A stretch of DNA of 64,000 nt, taken from contig NZ_LWQT01000066.1 of NCBI RefSeq assembly GCF_001650715.1, positions 186,001 through 250,000 on the forward strand, in the 5' to 3' direction. A program made the position numbers and the translations under genes. The DNA comes from Paramagnetospirillum marisnigri (GTDB taxonomy: Bacteria; Pseudomonadota; Alphaproteobacteria; Rhodospirillales; Magnetospirillaceae). The notes under the pieces are model-generated. The model ran no database searches, was not told the DNA's origin, and was given only the letters and a program-made list of their open reading frames with translations. Positions 28,989 through 37,510 of the stretch are shown here, one piece after another. Position 1 is the stretch's first letter. Every line of letters starts with the position of its first letter.

Positions 28989-29149
28989 TCGGCTCTCGAC
29001 AACGGTTTAGTCTAGGGAAAGGGTGGCTCCGGCCACCCTTTCTTTTTTCGGAGCTTATCCTTGGTGCAGGACCTGATCGACACAGCCCTTGGCCATCACC
29101 GGGCCGGTCGGCTTGATCTGGCGGTGCCGCTTTACGCGGAAGCCTTGCG
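28802..29149 (+). repeat. Porin-tail/terminator/TPR-start repeat, copy 1 (intact)
   Basis: A 348-base segment covering the last 62 codons of the porin, the terminator and the first 29 codons of the TPR gene. It recurs downstream, split by an IS element. The first part (28802-29010) matches 31714-31922 at a fixed offset of 2912 without indels; the only differences seen are GTG/ACC near the start and AAT/AAC. The second part (29008-29149) matches 32970-33111 exactly. Confidence 0.93.
29018..29048 (+). terminator. Rho-independent terminator of the porin gene
   Basis: A perfect 10-base stem AAAGGGTGGC/GCCACCCTTT with a four-base TCCG loop is followed by C and six T. It lies 30 bases after the porin stop. 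The ribosome site of the next gene (GGAG, 29050-29053) begins two bases after the T tract, so the TPR gene has no room for its own promoter downstream of the hairpin. Confidence 0.93.
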
Positions 29150-31625
29150 ACACCGCCCCGACCACCCCGAAGCCCTGCACCTGATGGGAGTCGTCTCCAT
29201 TCAGACCGGCCGCTTTGCCGATGCCGTGGACTGGATCGCCCGCGCCTTGGCCGCCCGCCCCGACTTTCCCGAGGCCCATAACAATCTGGGCAATGTCTTT
29301 CGCGCCCTGGGCCAGCCGGACCAGGCAGCCATCGCCTTTGGCAAAGCCCTGGAATTGCGTCCGGATTTTCCCGAGGCCCTGAATAATCTGGGGGTTTGTC
29401 GGCAAACTGCCGGTGACTTCGCCGACGCGGCGGACTTGTTCCGTCGAGCCTGTGACCTGCGCCCGACCTATCCCGAAGCGGCGATCAATCTGGCACAAGT
29501 CCTGGAACAAGCGGGACGGATGCCCGACGCTGCCCAGGCCTATGGCGTCGCCCGCGCCCTGGTCCCGGATAACGCCGATCTTCACAACCTTCATGGCAAT
29601 GTCCTGCGAGGCCTTGGCGAAATCACCGAGGCCGCCGAGGCCTATGCCGATGCGGTTCGATCACAGCCAGACTCTATCGACTTCAAGGTCAATCTGGGCG
29701 TCGCCCTGACCGAATGCCGCCGCCTTTCCGAAGCCGTGGATATCCTGGCAGCCGCCCGGGGGCAGGCACCGGATCATGCCAGGGCCGCCATCGCCCTGGG
29801 TGTTGCGCTGATGCTCCATGGACAGACCGAAGATGCGATCATCTGCCTTCAGGACGCGGTGGCGCTGGCACCTGGGCTCGCTGCCACCCATGGCAATCTG
29901 GGGCTTGCCCTCGCCCGCCAGGGCAAACTGGACGAAGCCGCCGATTGCCAACGCGCCGCCTTGCGGCTTCAGCCCGACAATGCCATCGCTCATAACAATC
30001 TCGCCACCATCATGACGGAACTGGGGCAATGGGATGCCGCCATGGCGGCGGTGAACCAAGCCCTCGCCCTGCGCCCGGCTTTTGCCGAAGCCCATATGGC
30101 CAGGGGTGCCCTGCTCAAGGCGACGGGGCGGCTGGACGAAGCAGAGGCGGCATTGAGGGACGCGCTCGCCTTGGCGCCCAACTCCCCCGAGGCCCATACG
30201 GCCTTGGGATCGATCCACCAGCTTCAATGGCGGTTGGACGAGGCGGAGGCTTGCCATCGCACCGCCCTGGCGCTGTGGCCCGACTTTTCCGCCGCCGAGA
30301 TCAATCTTGGTGCAACGCTGCAAATCCTTGGCCGTGCCGCCGAGGCGGCCGAGTGCTATGAGCGGATTCTCGCCCGCCACCCGGAACACTTCGTAGCTTT
30401 CGGCAGCCTGCTCAATGCCACCATGTACCGCGACGACCTGAGCACCGAGCAGGTCACCGCCATTCACCGTCGCTTCGGCGCCGCCATGGCCCGACCGCCG
30501 CTGGTAGAGCCCCCACTCCTCCGCCCCACCGCCACCGATTCGGATCGCCGCTTACGCATCGGCTATCTGTCGTCGGATTTGCGCGAACATCCGGTCGCCA
30601 CCAATCTGTTGCCCATCATTCGCCATCATGATCGATCCCGTTTCTCGATCCATTTCTACGCTCATGTCGCCCGGCCCGATGCCTTGACCGATGAATTTCG
30701 CAGGCTGGGTGATGGCTGGTGCGACATTCGCGGCCTGACCGATCGGCAAGCGGCGGAACGTATCCGTATGGACGGCATCGACATCCTTGTCAGCTTGGCA
30801 GGGCGATTCGACCTCAATCGCCCTGGCATTTGCGGTTGGCGGGCAGCGCCGGTTCAGATCAACATGTACGATGTCGCCACCAACGGCATGGCCGAGCATG
30901 ACTACATTATTGGTGATCTGGTGTTGATCCCGAAAGGCACGGTGGAATACTTCAGCGAGCGGCCACTTCGGCTGCCAAGTATCTATGTGGCCGATTTCCC
31001 TAACCTGCCGCCATTGCCGGCATCGCCTCGTCAAGGGCCGGCAATTTTCAACTGCTTCAATAATCCTGCCAAGATTTCTTCCACGAGCCTGGCACTGTGG
31101 GGGAAAATTCTGGCCACCCTTCCCCAAGGCAGGCTGATACTGAAATATCATCAAGCCTACAGTTCAGCCTCCTTGAGGGAGCGGCTGCTGCGGGAGCTAT
31201 CCGCGGCTGGCGCCGATCGGCGACAAGTGGACTTCATCACCGGCAAGGATAGCGGTGCCAGCTTCCTGGAGCGCTACAATCAGACCGATATCTCGCTCGA
31301 CACCCTGCCGTTTTCGGGCGCCACCACCAGCTACCAAGCCCTTTGCATGGGGGTGCCGGTGCTGACCCTGCCGAGCGAACGCATGGTCGGTCGCTGGACG
31401 ACCTCCATGCTGCGGGTTGTTGGACTGCGGGACTTGATCGCGTCCTCGCCCAAGGATTTCGTATCGCGGGCGGTGGCGATGGCCAACAACATCGACGCCT
31501 GGCGGGCTCGCCGCGCCGATATTCGTGAAAGCGTCCGATTGTCCAGGCTTTGCGATGCCGCAGCGTGGACTGGCCATCTGGAGCGCCTGTACCGGGCCGC
31601 ATGGCGTCATGCCTGCGGCATCTGA
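29061..31625 (+). CDS. TPR-repeat protein with GT41 (SPINDLY/O-GlcNAc-transferase-like) domain
   Basis: An 854-residue predicted cytoplasmic glycosyltransferase. Residues 1 to about 470 are roughly a dozen 34-residue TPR units (for example NNLGNVFRALGQPDQAAIAF). The C-terminal part resembles the OGT/SPINDLY catalytic region: RIGYLSSDLREHPVA, the Rossmann-like DGIDILVSLAGRFD, FNCFNNPAKIS, and DTLPFSGATTSYQALCMGVPVLTLP. Such bacterial enzymes modify Ser/Thr of proteins (flagellin, adhesins) or act in glycan synthesis. The start is TTG with GGAG seven bases upstream; a GTG follows one codon later. Expression probably depends on readthrough of the porin terminator. The target protein is unknown. 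Confidence 0.85.
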   Translation: MVQDLIDTALGHHRAGRLDLAVPLYAEALRHRPDHPEALHLMGVVSIQTGRFADAVDWIARALAARPDFPEAHNNLGNVFRALGQPDQAAIAFGKALELRPDFPEALNNLGVCRQTAGDFADAADLFRRACDLRPTYPEAAINLAQVLEQAGRMPDAAQAYGVARALVPDNADLHNLHGNVLRGLGEITEAAEAYADAVRSQPDSIDFKVNLGVALTECRRLSEAVDILAAARGQAPDHARAAIALGVALMLHGQTEDAIICLQDAVALAPGLAATHGNLGLALARQGKLDEAADCQRAALRLQPDNAIAHNNLATIMTELGQWDAAMAAVNQALALRPAFAEAHMARGALLKATGRLDEAEAALRDALALAPNSPEAHTALGSIHQLQWRLDEAEACHRTALALWPDFSAAEINLGATLQILGRAAEAAECYERILARHPEHFVAFGSLLNATMYRDDLSTEQVTAIHRRFGAAMARPPLVEPPLLRPTATDSDRRLRIGYLSSDLREHPVATNLLPIIRHHDRSRFSIHFYAHVARPDALTDEFRRLGDGWCDIRGLTDRQAAERIRMDGIDILVSLAGRFDLNRPGICGWRAAPVQINMYDVATNGMAEHDYIIGDLVLIPKGTVEYFSERPLRLPSIYVADFPNLPPLPASPRQGPAIFNCFNNPAKISSTSLALWGKILATLPQGRLILKYHQAYSSASLRERLLRELSAAGADRRQVDFITGKDSGASFLERYNQTDISLDTLPFSGATTSYQALCMGVPVLTLPSERMVGRWTTSMLRVVGLRDLIASSPKDFVSRAVAMANNIDAWRARRADIRESVRLSRLCDAAAWTGHLERLYRAAWRHACGI

Positions 31626-31713
31626 CCACCGGTATTATTGCGCCCGAACATGTCGGCGTCCACGGCCTCCTCGATGCCGGGATGGAAGCAGTTAAACTGC
31701 ATCTCGCCGTCTT

Positions 31714-31900
31714 CGGCAACGACACCATCGAGTTCTACCAGGCTTCGGGCAAGTACAACCTCGGCCCGGGCGTGGACGTGCTGGCCACTCTCGGCTATGC
31801 CAACTACAAGGACGAGCGTAAGGGCACCATGGGTGTCTCCGACGCCGCCTACGAGAACAGCGGCTTTGCCGCCATGACCGGTCTGTCGCTGGCCTTCTAA
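31714..31900 (+). pseudogene. Porin C-terminal fragment (duplicate of 28802-28988)
   Basis: These 62 codons are almost identical to the end of the intact porin (TIEFYQASGKYNLG to MTGLSLAF). The first codons differ (NDTIEF versus NDVIEF) and one synonymous change follows; otherwise the match is exact through the stop and beyond. There is no signal peptide or ribosome site: the open frame upstream enters the TPR gene in another frame. It is a dead remnant produced by a tandem duplication of the porin tail and TPR gene. The near-perfect match implies a recent event or gene conversion. Confidence 0.9.
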
Positions 31901-31921
31901 TCGGCTCTCGACAACGGTTTA
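31714..31921 (+). repeat. Porin-tail repeat, copy 2 left part
   Basis: Left half of the second repeat copy. It is interrupted by the IS element exactly within the short stretch GGTTTAGTCTAG that lies uninterrupted at 29005-29016 in copy 1. Confidence 0.92.
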
Positions 31922-32969
31922 GATGTTTGATCCCAGGCTTTGATGGTGCAATCTTTTCCGTAGAATGGAAGGAGGCACTATGGGCCAGATACTCCACGGC
32001 TGCGCCACAACGACAGAGGCTATCCGTCGAGCAATACAAGATAGTCAAGAGAGCCTGAGAACCCTTGCCAAGCATTATGGGATCAACCCGAAGACCGTCG
32101 CCAAGTGGAAGAAGCGCGGCTCGGTTACGGACCTGCCGACCGGGCCGAAGGTGCCGAGATCGACGGTCTTGTCCATCGAGGAAGAGGCCATCGTGGCGGC
32201 CTTTCGTCGCCATACGCTGCTGCCCCTGGATGACTGCCTCTATGCCTTGCATGCGACCATCCCGCATCTGACGCGGTCATCCCTACATCGCTGCCTGCAC
32301 CGCCACGGCATTAGCCGCCTGCCCGATGTGGAAGGCGACAAGCCCGCCAAGAAGAAGTTCAAAGCCTATCCCATCGGCTATTTCCATATCGACATTGCGG
32401 AGGTGAGGACCGCCGAGGGAAAGCTCTATCTGTTCGTGGCGATCGACCGAACCTCGAAATTCGCTTTTACGGAACTGCATGAAAAGGCCACGACGCGCAT
32501 AGCCGCCGATTTCCTGCGAGCACTTCTCCAAGCGGTTCCCTACAAGGTGCATACCGTTCTCACCGACAACGGCACGCACTTCACGACACCTGGGAATAAG
32601 GGGTCGGCGGCGCCCGACATCAAGCTGGCAATGGAACGCGGCGAACGCTTCCGCGCTCATGCCTTTGAATTCGCCTGTGCCCAGAACGACATCGATCACC
32701 GCCTGACCAAGCCGAGACACCCGTGGACCAATGGGCAAGTCGAACGGATGAACCGAACCATCAAGGACGCCACGGTCAAGCGCTTCTACTACGAGACCCA
32801 CCACCAGCTTCGGCGCCATCTCGGCGATTTCGTGATGGCCTACAACTTTGCCAAGCGGCTCAAGACCCTCAAGGGCCTCACCCCATACGAATACATCTGC
32901 AAAATCTGGACAACAGAACCAAAGCGATTCAATCTCGATCCGATCCATCAAATACCGGGACTAAACATC
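31922..32969 (+). mobile_element. Insertion sequence, IS481-like, about 1,048 bp
   Basis: Comparison with the uninterrupted copy 1 fixes the ends. The left end reads GATGTTTGATCCCAGG; the right end, read inward on the other strand, reads GATGTTTAGTCCCGGT, giving imperfect terminal inverted repeats of about 16 bases. The target TA (or TAG; the two cannot be told apart) is duplicated at 31920-31921 and 32970-32971. One transposase gene fills the element. It landed between a porin fragment and its terminator, so it probably disturbed nothing essential. Confidence 0.88.
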
Positions 32970-32972
32970 TAG
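31980..32972 (+). CDS. IS481-family DDE transposase
   Basis: A 330-residue transposase. The N-terminus holds a helix-turn-helix (LAKHYGINPKTVAKWKKR). The integrase core has the catalytic triad: Asp in YFHIDIAEV, Asp in VLTDNGTHF and Glu in NGQVERMNRTIKD. The ATG at 31980 has a strong GGAGG upstream; an earlier in-frame ATG at 31965 precedes that site. The stop codon TAG (32970-32972) lies outside the element and is supplied by the target sequence. The gene looks intact and probably active. Confidence 0.9.
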   Translation: MGQILHGCATTTEAIRRAIQDSQESLRTLAKHYGINPKTVAKWKKRGSVTDLPTGPKVPRSTVLSIEEEAIVAAFRRHTLLPLDDCLYALHATIPHLTRSSLHRCLHRHGISRLPDVEGDKPAKKKFKAYPIGYFHIDIAEVRTAEGKLYLFVAIDRTSKFAFTELHEKATTRIAADFLRALLQAVPYKVHTVLTDNGTHFTTPGNKGSAAPDIKLAMERGERFRAHAFEFACAQNDIDHRLTKPRHPWTNGQVERMNRTIKDATVKRFYYETHHQLRRHLGDFVMAYNFAKRLKTLKGLTPYEYICKIWTTEPKRFNLDPIHQIPGLNI

Positions 32973-33111
32973 TCTAGGGAAAGGGTGGCTCCGGCCACCC
33001 TTTCTTTTTTCGGAGCTTATCCTTGGTGCAGGACCTGATCGACACAGCCCTTGGCCATCACCGGGCCGGTCGGCTTGATCTGGCGGTGCCGCTTTACGCG
33101 GAAGCCTTGCG
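32970..33111 (+). repeat. Terminator/TPR-start repeat, copy 2 right part
   Basis: This 142-base stretch is identical to 29008-29149 and includes the terminator, ribosome site and first 29 codons of the TPR gene. Identity stops sharply at the codon after GCCTTGCG; beyond it the two TPR genes are clearly diverged, which suggests gene conversion of the shared 5' part. Confidence 0.93.
32980..33010 (+). terminator. Duplicate rho-independent terminator downstream of the IS
   Basis: Exact copy of the porin terminator (10-base stem, TCCG loop, six T). Here it follows the transposase stop by 7 bases, so it now terminates IS transcription, while the truncated TPR gene begins 12 bases later. Confidence 0.9.
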
Positions 33112-33763
33112 GCAACGGCCCGATCATCCCGAAGCCCACAATAATACTGGCAACGCCGTTCGTGCCCTGGGACAGCCGCACCAGGCCGCCATCGACTTTT
33201 CCATAGCCCTGGAATTACGTCCGGATCTTCCCGAGGCTCTGAATAAGATGGGAGTTTGCCGTCAAGTTGCCGGTGATTTCGGTGCGGCGATGGACCTGTT
33301 TCGTCGTGCCATTGACCTGCGCCCAACCCACCCGGAGACGGTGGTCAATCTGGCCCAGGCCCTGGGACAAGCGGGGCAGTTATCCGATGCTGCCAAGGCC
33401 TATGGCGTCGCCCGTAACCAGTTTCCGGATAACGCCGATCTTCACACTCTTCACGGCAACATTCCGCGCCGTCTTGGGAAAATTGAAGAAGCATCTGGCA
33501 GGGATCGGCAGCAGATGAGCTTCATCACCGCCAAGGATTGCGGCTCCAGCTTCATGGAACGATACAATCAGGCCGACATCGCGCTTGATACCCTGCCGCT
33601 TTCAGGCGACACCATCCGCTATCACGCCATTTGCATGGGGGTGGCGGTACTGACGCTGCCGGGCGAGCGCATGGTCGGCCGCTGGACCGCCGCCATGGCA
33701 GGGGCTGTGGGAATGCTGTATCGGGTGATCTGGCGGCGGCAACACCGAAAGGAAACTTTATGA
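33023..33763 (+). CDS. Truncated TPR/GT41 protein (degenerate duplicate)
   Basis: A 246-residue relic of the 854-residue gene upstream. Compared with that gene it lacks one TPR unit near residue 39, then jumps from TPR residue about 190 straight to the C-terminal part of the GT41 domain (RQQMSFITAKDCGSSFMERY, matching about residue 717), and then loses most of the end (GRWTAAMAGAVGMLYRVIWRR). All junctions keep the frame. The first half of the catalytic domain is gone, so it cannot be a normal transferase. The stop overlaps the next gene (ATGA), so it may survive as a translated leader for that gene. Confidence 0.8.
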   Translation: MVQDLIDTALGHHRAGRLDLAVPLYAEALRQRPDHPEAHNNTGNAVRALGQPHQAAIDFSIALELRPDLPEALNKMGVCRQVAGDFGAAMDLFRRAIDLRPTHPETVVNLAQALGQAGQLSDAAKAYGVARNQFPDNADLHTLHGNIPRRLGKIEEASGRDRQQMSFITAKDCGSSFMERYNQADIALDTLPLSGDTIRYHAICMGVAVLTLPGERMVGRWTAAMAGAVGMLYRVIWRRQHRKETL

Positions 33764-35865
33764 CTATTGGTCTGTTCGACGCCCTTAACGTGATCAGGGT
33801 GGCGGTCGCCATTACGACCTTAGTCGTCCTGTGGCGGATGAATCACCTGCCGACATCGCGCCGACACACCGCCGTGTTTGGGCTGGCCTGGGTGCTGTTG
33901 GCGACCCTGGAGTTCTGGGGGCTCGGCTCATTTTCGTTCGTCGAGCCCGCCAACGGCGTTGGCGTGGTCTTGCCCACTCAAATTTATGTCGACCGAATTC
34001 CAAACTCGACCCAATTCAGCCAGGCCATCGCGGGTGGCAATGACCTGGATGCATTGATCAACTTTACCGGCCAGGCCGTATCGATCGAACGAATACTGTT
34101 ACGCCTGCCGCTGCCGATCGCCCTGTTCCTGCATGCCGTGTTCGTCTCAGGAGTCGGATATTTCGGCGCTTACCGGCTGTCGCGGGCGGTCGGCGCGCCC
34201 AGGCCCTTTGCTACCGCCGTGGCGGCCGCGTTCATTTTCGGCCATGACAACTTCATCACCGATACCTGGGCCCATGGCGTCAGCCTGACCATCGCGCCAC
34301 TGCTGGTCTATATGTCCGTCTTTCGTTGGGGCCGCCCCCGGTACTTGCTAGGCACAGTGGCCGTCGCCGCCCTGTTCGCGGCCAGCAGCAATCCCACCCA
34401 CACCATGCCCGCGGCCATGTTTGCCGTATTTCTGGGAGCGGCCTGGGTCGGGTGGCGGCGCATCCTCCAGGTCAGTCCCTCCCTGGTCGTCTTTGCGATT
34501 GTCGTCCTAGCCAACTGGCTAGAATCCCTGTGGGCAAAGGCGCAAGTCGCCCCCTTCACGCTCCGCGGCAGCTCATACAGTTGGGCATCTGCCAGTTTTG
34601 AAGCGTTTCTCGGCAATTTGGTCTGGGGTGGTGGTTCACTGGTTCTGTGGCCGCTCGGCCTCGTTTGCCTAGCCTTGCTGGTCAATCGCCGTGGCGGTCG
34701 ATGGCTGCACGGTATTGGTTTGCTGGCGCTGTCGGCCTGCGCGGGGGTTCTGTTAAACCAGATTCCGTGGCGGGCCATACCGGGGCTCGGAATGGTTTCA
34801 GGCCTGAACTTGCAACACACCAGCTTTTCGGCACTGACCATGGCCGTCCTTTGTGCCGCGGCCTTTTCCGGCTGGGCCGACGAACGCCGTCGCAGGATGG
34901 CTACCGCCGCAGTCTTCGCCATCGCCACCAGCAGCTTTGTGTTTCTGAAGTGCTACCATCTGGCGGTACTGTTGTCCGAAGGTGGGATAAGCCCCCTCGC
35001 CGCCGTTGAAAAGTTGGACCGACGCGTCCTGGATGCGGCCGAACCAAGCCGCGTTGTGACCGTTCCCTATCGGCTTTCCAGCAACATGCTGTGGTCCGTC
35101 GGCCTGGACACTTTCGACGGTACCTATAACCTTGTCACGTCCGCCATGCATGACTATTGGACTTACGGTATCCTGCCCCGGCATTCCCCCAAGGACATGT
35201 CGTCCGGCTTCATCAATTTCGGACTCGCCGATTTTGACATGAAATGCTGCACCGATTACGACATCGCCATCCGGGCCGACCTGGATCTTCTGCGCATCGC
35301 GAATGTGGACTTCATTCTCAGCATCCTGCCGTTAACCAGTGTTCAACAAGTTGGCGGCCCCACCGAAGAGGTTCCAGTCAGACGGAGCGAACCGATTGTG
35401 CCGCGTCTGAAAGGCTATGCCCGCCAGCTTGTCCAGCCCCCGCAGATCCGAGTCTATCGCCTGGGCGGTGCTCTTCCCCGGGTGTTCGCCGCCTCGGGCG
35501 TGGCGGTGGCCCCGACCGGCCTGGACAAGCCCGCGCTGCTGGACTTGATCCGTGACAAGGCCATACGCCGCGAGGCGGTGATGTCGGCTGAATATGCCGG
35601 GCGAACCGCCCCGGCAACCGGCAAGGTCACCGATTTCCATCTGCTTCCCGACAAAGTCGTCGCCCATCTGGATGCGCCCGATGGCGCCATGGTGCTGATC
35701 AACATCCCCTATACCGGGTTCTGGCAAGCCACGGTGGATGGCAAGCCGACCGAGATCACTCCGGCGAATTTGATCCATATGGCGGTGTCGGCTCCACCGG
35801 GGTCAAAGCTAGTCGAATTGAACTATCATCGCTCCAGTCTGACTGAAAAGCTGTTCGGCCATTGA
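33760..35865 (+). CDS. YfhO-like multi-pass membrane protein (possible GT-C enzyme)
   Basis: A 701-residue inner-membrane protein. About eleven hydrophobic helices occupy the first 450 residues, followed by a soluble region. The extreme C-terminus (TGFWQATVDGKPTEITPAN) resembles the end domain of YfhO-like proteins, some of which help glycosylate cell-wall polymers from polyprenyl-phosphate sugars. The start ATG lies inside the end of the truncated TPR gene with GAAAGGAAA upstream. A polyprenyl-sugar-dependent transferase or glycan-modifying role is plausible, but no catalytic motif was identified. Confidence 0.6.
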   Translation: MTIGLFDALNVIRVAVAITTLVVLWRMNHLPTSRRHTAVFGLAWVLLATLEFWGLGSFSFVEPANGVGVVLPTQIYVDRIPNSTQFSQAIAGGNDLDALINFTGQAVSIERILLRLPLPIALFLHAVFVSGVGYFGAYRLSRAVGAPRPFATAVAAAFIFGHDNFITDTWAHGVSLTIAPLLVYMSVFRWGRPRYLLGTVAVAALFAASSNPTHTMPAAMFAVFLGAAWVGWRRILQVSPSLVVFAIVVLANWLESLWAKAQVAPFTLRGSSYSWASASFEAFLGNLVWGGGSLVLWPLGLVCLALLVNRRGGRWLHGIGLLALSACAGVLLNQIPWRAIPGLGMVSGLNLQHTSFSALTMAVLCAAAFSGWADERRRRMATAAVFAIATSSFVFLKCYHLAVLLSEGGISPLAAVEKLDRRVLDAAEPSRVVTVPYRLSSNMLWSVGLDTFDGTYNLVTSAMHDYWTYGILPRHSPKDMSSGFINFGLADFDMKCCTDYDIAIRADLDLLRIANVDFILSILPLTSVQQVGGPTEEVPVRRSEPIVPRLKGYARQLVQPPQIRVYRLGGALPRVFAASGVAVAPTGLDKPALLDLIRDKAIRREAVMSAEYAGRTAPATGKVTDFHLLPDKVVAHLDAPDGAMVLINIPYTGFWQATVDGKPTEITPANLIHMAVSAPPGSKLVELNYHRSSLTEKLFGH

Positions 35866-35930
35866 ACGGCTTGCACCACTGACGTCCGGCAGGGTAATTA
35901 GGTCCGGCCTTTTAGACAGGAAAGCGCGAC

Positions 35931-37487
35931 GTGTCCGAATCCGCCAATACCAACGCATGCTCCGCCCGCGATAAGATCAAGACGCTGGACCAACTGGCCG
36001 AACTGGCGCAACAGGCGCAGGCCACGGGCCTCAAGGTCGTTCTTTGTCACGGCGTGTTCGACCTTCTTCACATGGGCCATGTCCGCCACCTGGAAGTTGC
36101 CAAGCGCGAAGGCGACATGCTGATTGTCACGGTCAGTGCCGACGCCTTCGTCAACAAGGGGCCTGGGCGTCCGATCTTTCCCGATACCATCCGCGCCGAG
36201 ATGTTGGCTGCGGTCGGATATGTTGACTGGGTGGGCATCAACCATTCCATGTCGGCCGAAACCGTTCTCAATGCCGTCAAGCCCGATGTCTATGTCAAGG
36301 GCTCCGACTACGAAAACCCGGACGATGATGTCACCGGCAAGATCCAAAGCGAACGTGACACCATCGAATCCCATGGCGGCAAGCTGGTCTTTACCCGTGA
36401 CGTCACTTTCAGTTCGTCATCGCTGATCAACCGCTATTTCGATGTATACGACCCGCCGCTGCGCGACTACCTGGATCAGGCACGCGCCGAGAACGCTCTG
36501 CCACAAATCCTGGAGATGATCGAAAAGGTCAAGAATTTCAAGGTGCTTCTCGTCGGCGACACCATCATCGACGAGTATCAGTATGTGTCGACACTGGGCA
36601 AGTCGCCCAAGGAGAACATGATCGCCACCTTGTTCGAGAACAAGGAGTTGTTCGCCGGCGGCGTCATCGCCGCCGCCAATCATGTGGCGGAATTCTGTGC
36701 CAAGGTCGATATCCTGACCGTTCTTGGCGAGGGTGACCCCCATGATTCCCTGGTGCGCCAGGCCCTGAAGCCCAATGTCGGCCTGACTGCCTTGTACCGA
36801 CCGGATGCACCGACCACCCGTAAGTGCCGATTTGTCGAACCGAACTATATGCGTAAGCTGTTCGAGGTCTATCACATGGATGACTCGCCTGCCGGCGACT
36901 CCATGACCGACAGCTTCAATCAGCGCTTGGCCGAACGGATCCAGGATTACGATCTGGTTCTCGTCACGGATTTCGGCCATGGCTGCATCCAGCCCAGCAC
37001 CATTGAACTGATGGCTGACAAGGCCCGCTACTTAGCCGTCAACGCCCAGAGCAACAGCGCCAATATGGGCTTCAACCTGATTACAAAGTATCCTCGCGCG
37101 GACTATATCTGCATCGACGCCCCCGAGGCCCGCATGGCGGTGCGCAGCAAGAACGAGGACCTCTCCCTGATCGCCAGCGACCTGCTGCCGCGCAAGATCC
37201 GGAATTCCAGGGTCATCCTGACCCACGGAAAGCACGGCTGTGTCACCTATCAACAGGAACGAGGCAGCCACCGTATTCCCGCCTTCACCAAGACCGTGGT
37301 CGATACGGTCGGTGCAGGCGACGCCTTCCTGGCCATTACCTCGCCCCTGGTGGCCGCAGGTGGTCGTATGGACCATGTTGGCTTTGTCGGCAACGCTGCC
37401 GGCGCCATCAAGGTCGGCATCGTCGGCCACCGTAGTTCGGTTGAGAAGGCGCCGCTGGTCAAGTTCATCACTACCTTGCTGAAGTAG
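35931..37487 (+). CDS. Bifunctional nucleotidyltransferase / PfkB sugar kinase (HldE-like, reversed domain order)
   Basis: A 518-residue protein. Residues 20-165 form a cytidylyltransferase-type domain with the HxGH motif in GVFDLLHMGHVRHLE and a later FSSSSLINR. Residues 190-518 form a PfkB/ribokinase-like domain with GDTIIDEY and the catalytic DTVGAGDAF. HldE, which phosphorylates heptose 7-phosphate and later adds AMP, has the kinase first; here the order is swapped. The likely job is making a nucleotide-activated heptose or related sugar, perhaps with gmhA at 19501. It starts at GTG with AGGAAAG upstream and heads the five-gene module to 41484. Confidence 0.85.
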   Translation: MSESANTNACSARDKIKTLDQLAELAQQAQATGLKVVLCHGVFDLLHMGHVRHLEVAKREGDMLIVTVSADAFVNKGPGRPIFPDTIRAEMLAAVGYVDWVGINHSMSAETVLNAVKPDVYVKGSDYENPDDDVTGKIQSERDTIESHGGKLVFTRDVTFSSSSLINRYFDVYDPPLRDYLDQARAENALPQILEMIEKVKNFKVLLVGDTIIDEYQYVSTLGKSPKENMIATLFENKELFAGGVIAAANHVAEFCAKVDILTVLGEGDPHDSLVRQALKPNVGLTALYRPDAPTTRKCRFVEPNYMRKLFEVYHMDDSPAGDSMTDSFNQRLAERIQDYDLVLVTDFGHGCIQPSTIELMADKARYLAVNAQSNSANMGFNLITKYPRADYICIDAPEARMAVRSKNEDLSLIASDLLPRKIRNSRVILTHGKHGCVTYQQERGSHRIPAFTKTVVDTVGAGDAFLAITSPLVAAGGRMDHVGFVGNAAGAIKVGIVGHRSSVEKAPLVKFITTLLK

Positions 37488-37510
37488 CCGACTCGCCGCC
37501 GGAGGAACAC

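Noticed and set aside
31550..31713. Upstream part of the open frame that reads into the porin fragment
   Set aside because: It overlaps the end of the TPR/GT41 gene in another frame and then crosses non-coding sequence; only the porin-derived tail has support.
36417..36980. Minus-strand open frames within the HldE-like gene
   Set aside because: They are antisense to a confidently identified two-domain enzyme and show no motif of their own.
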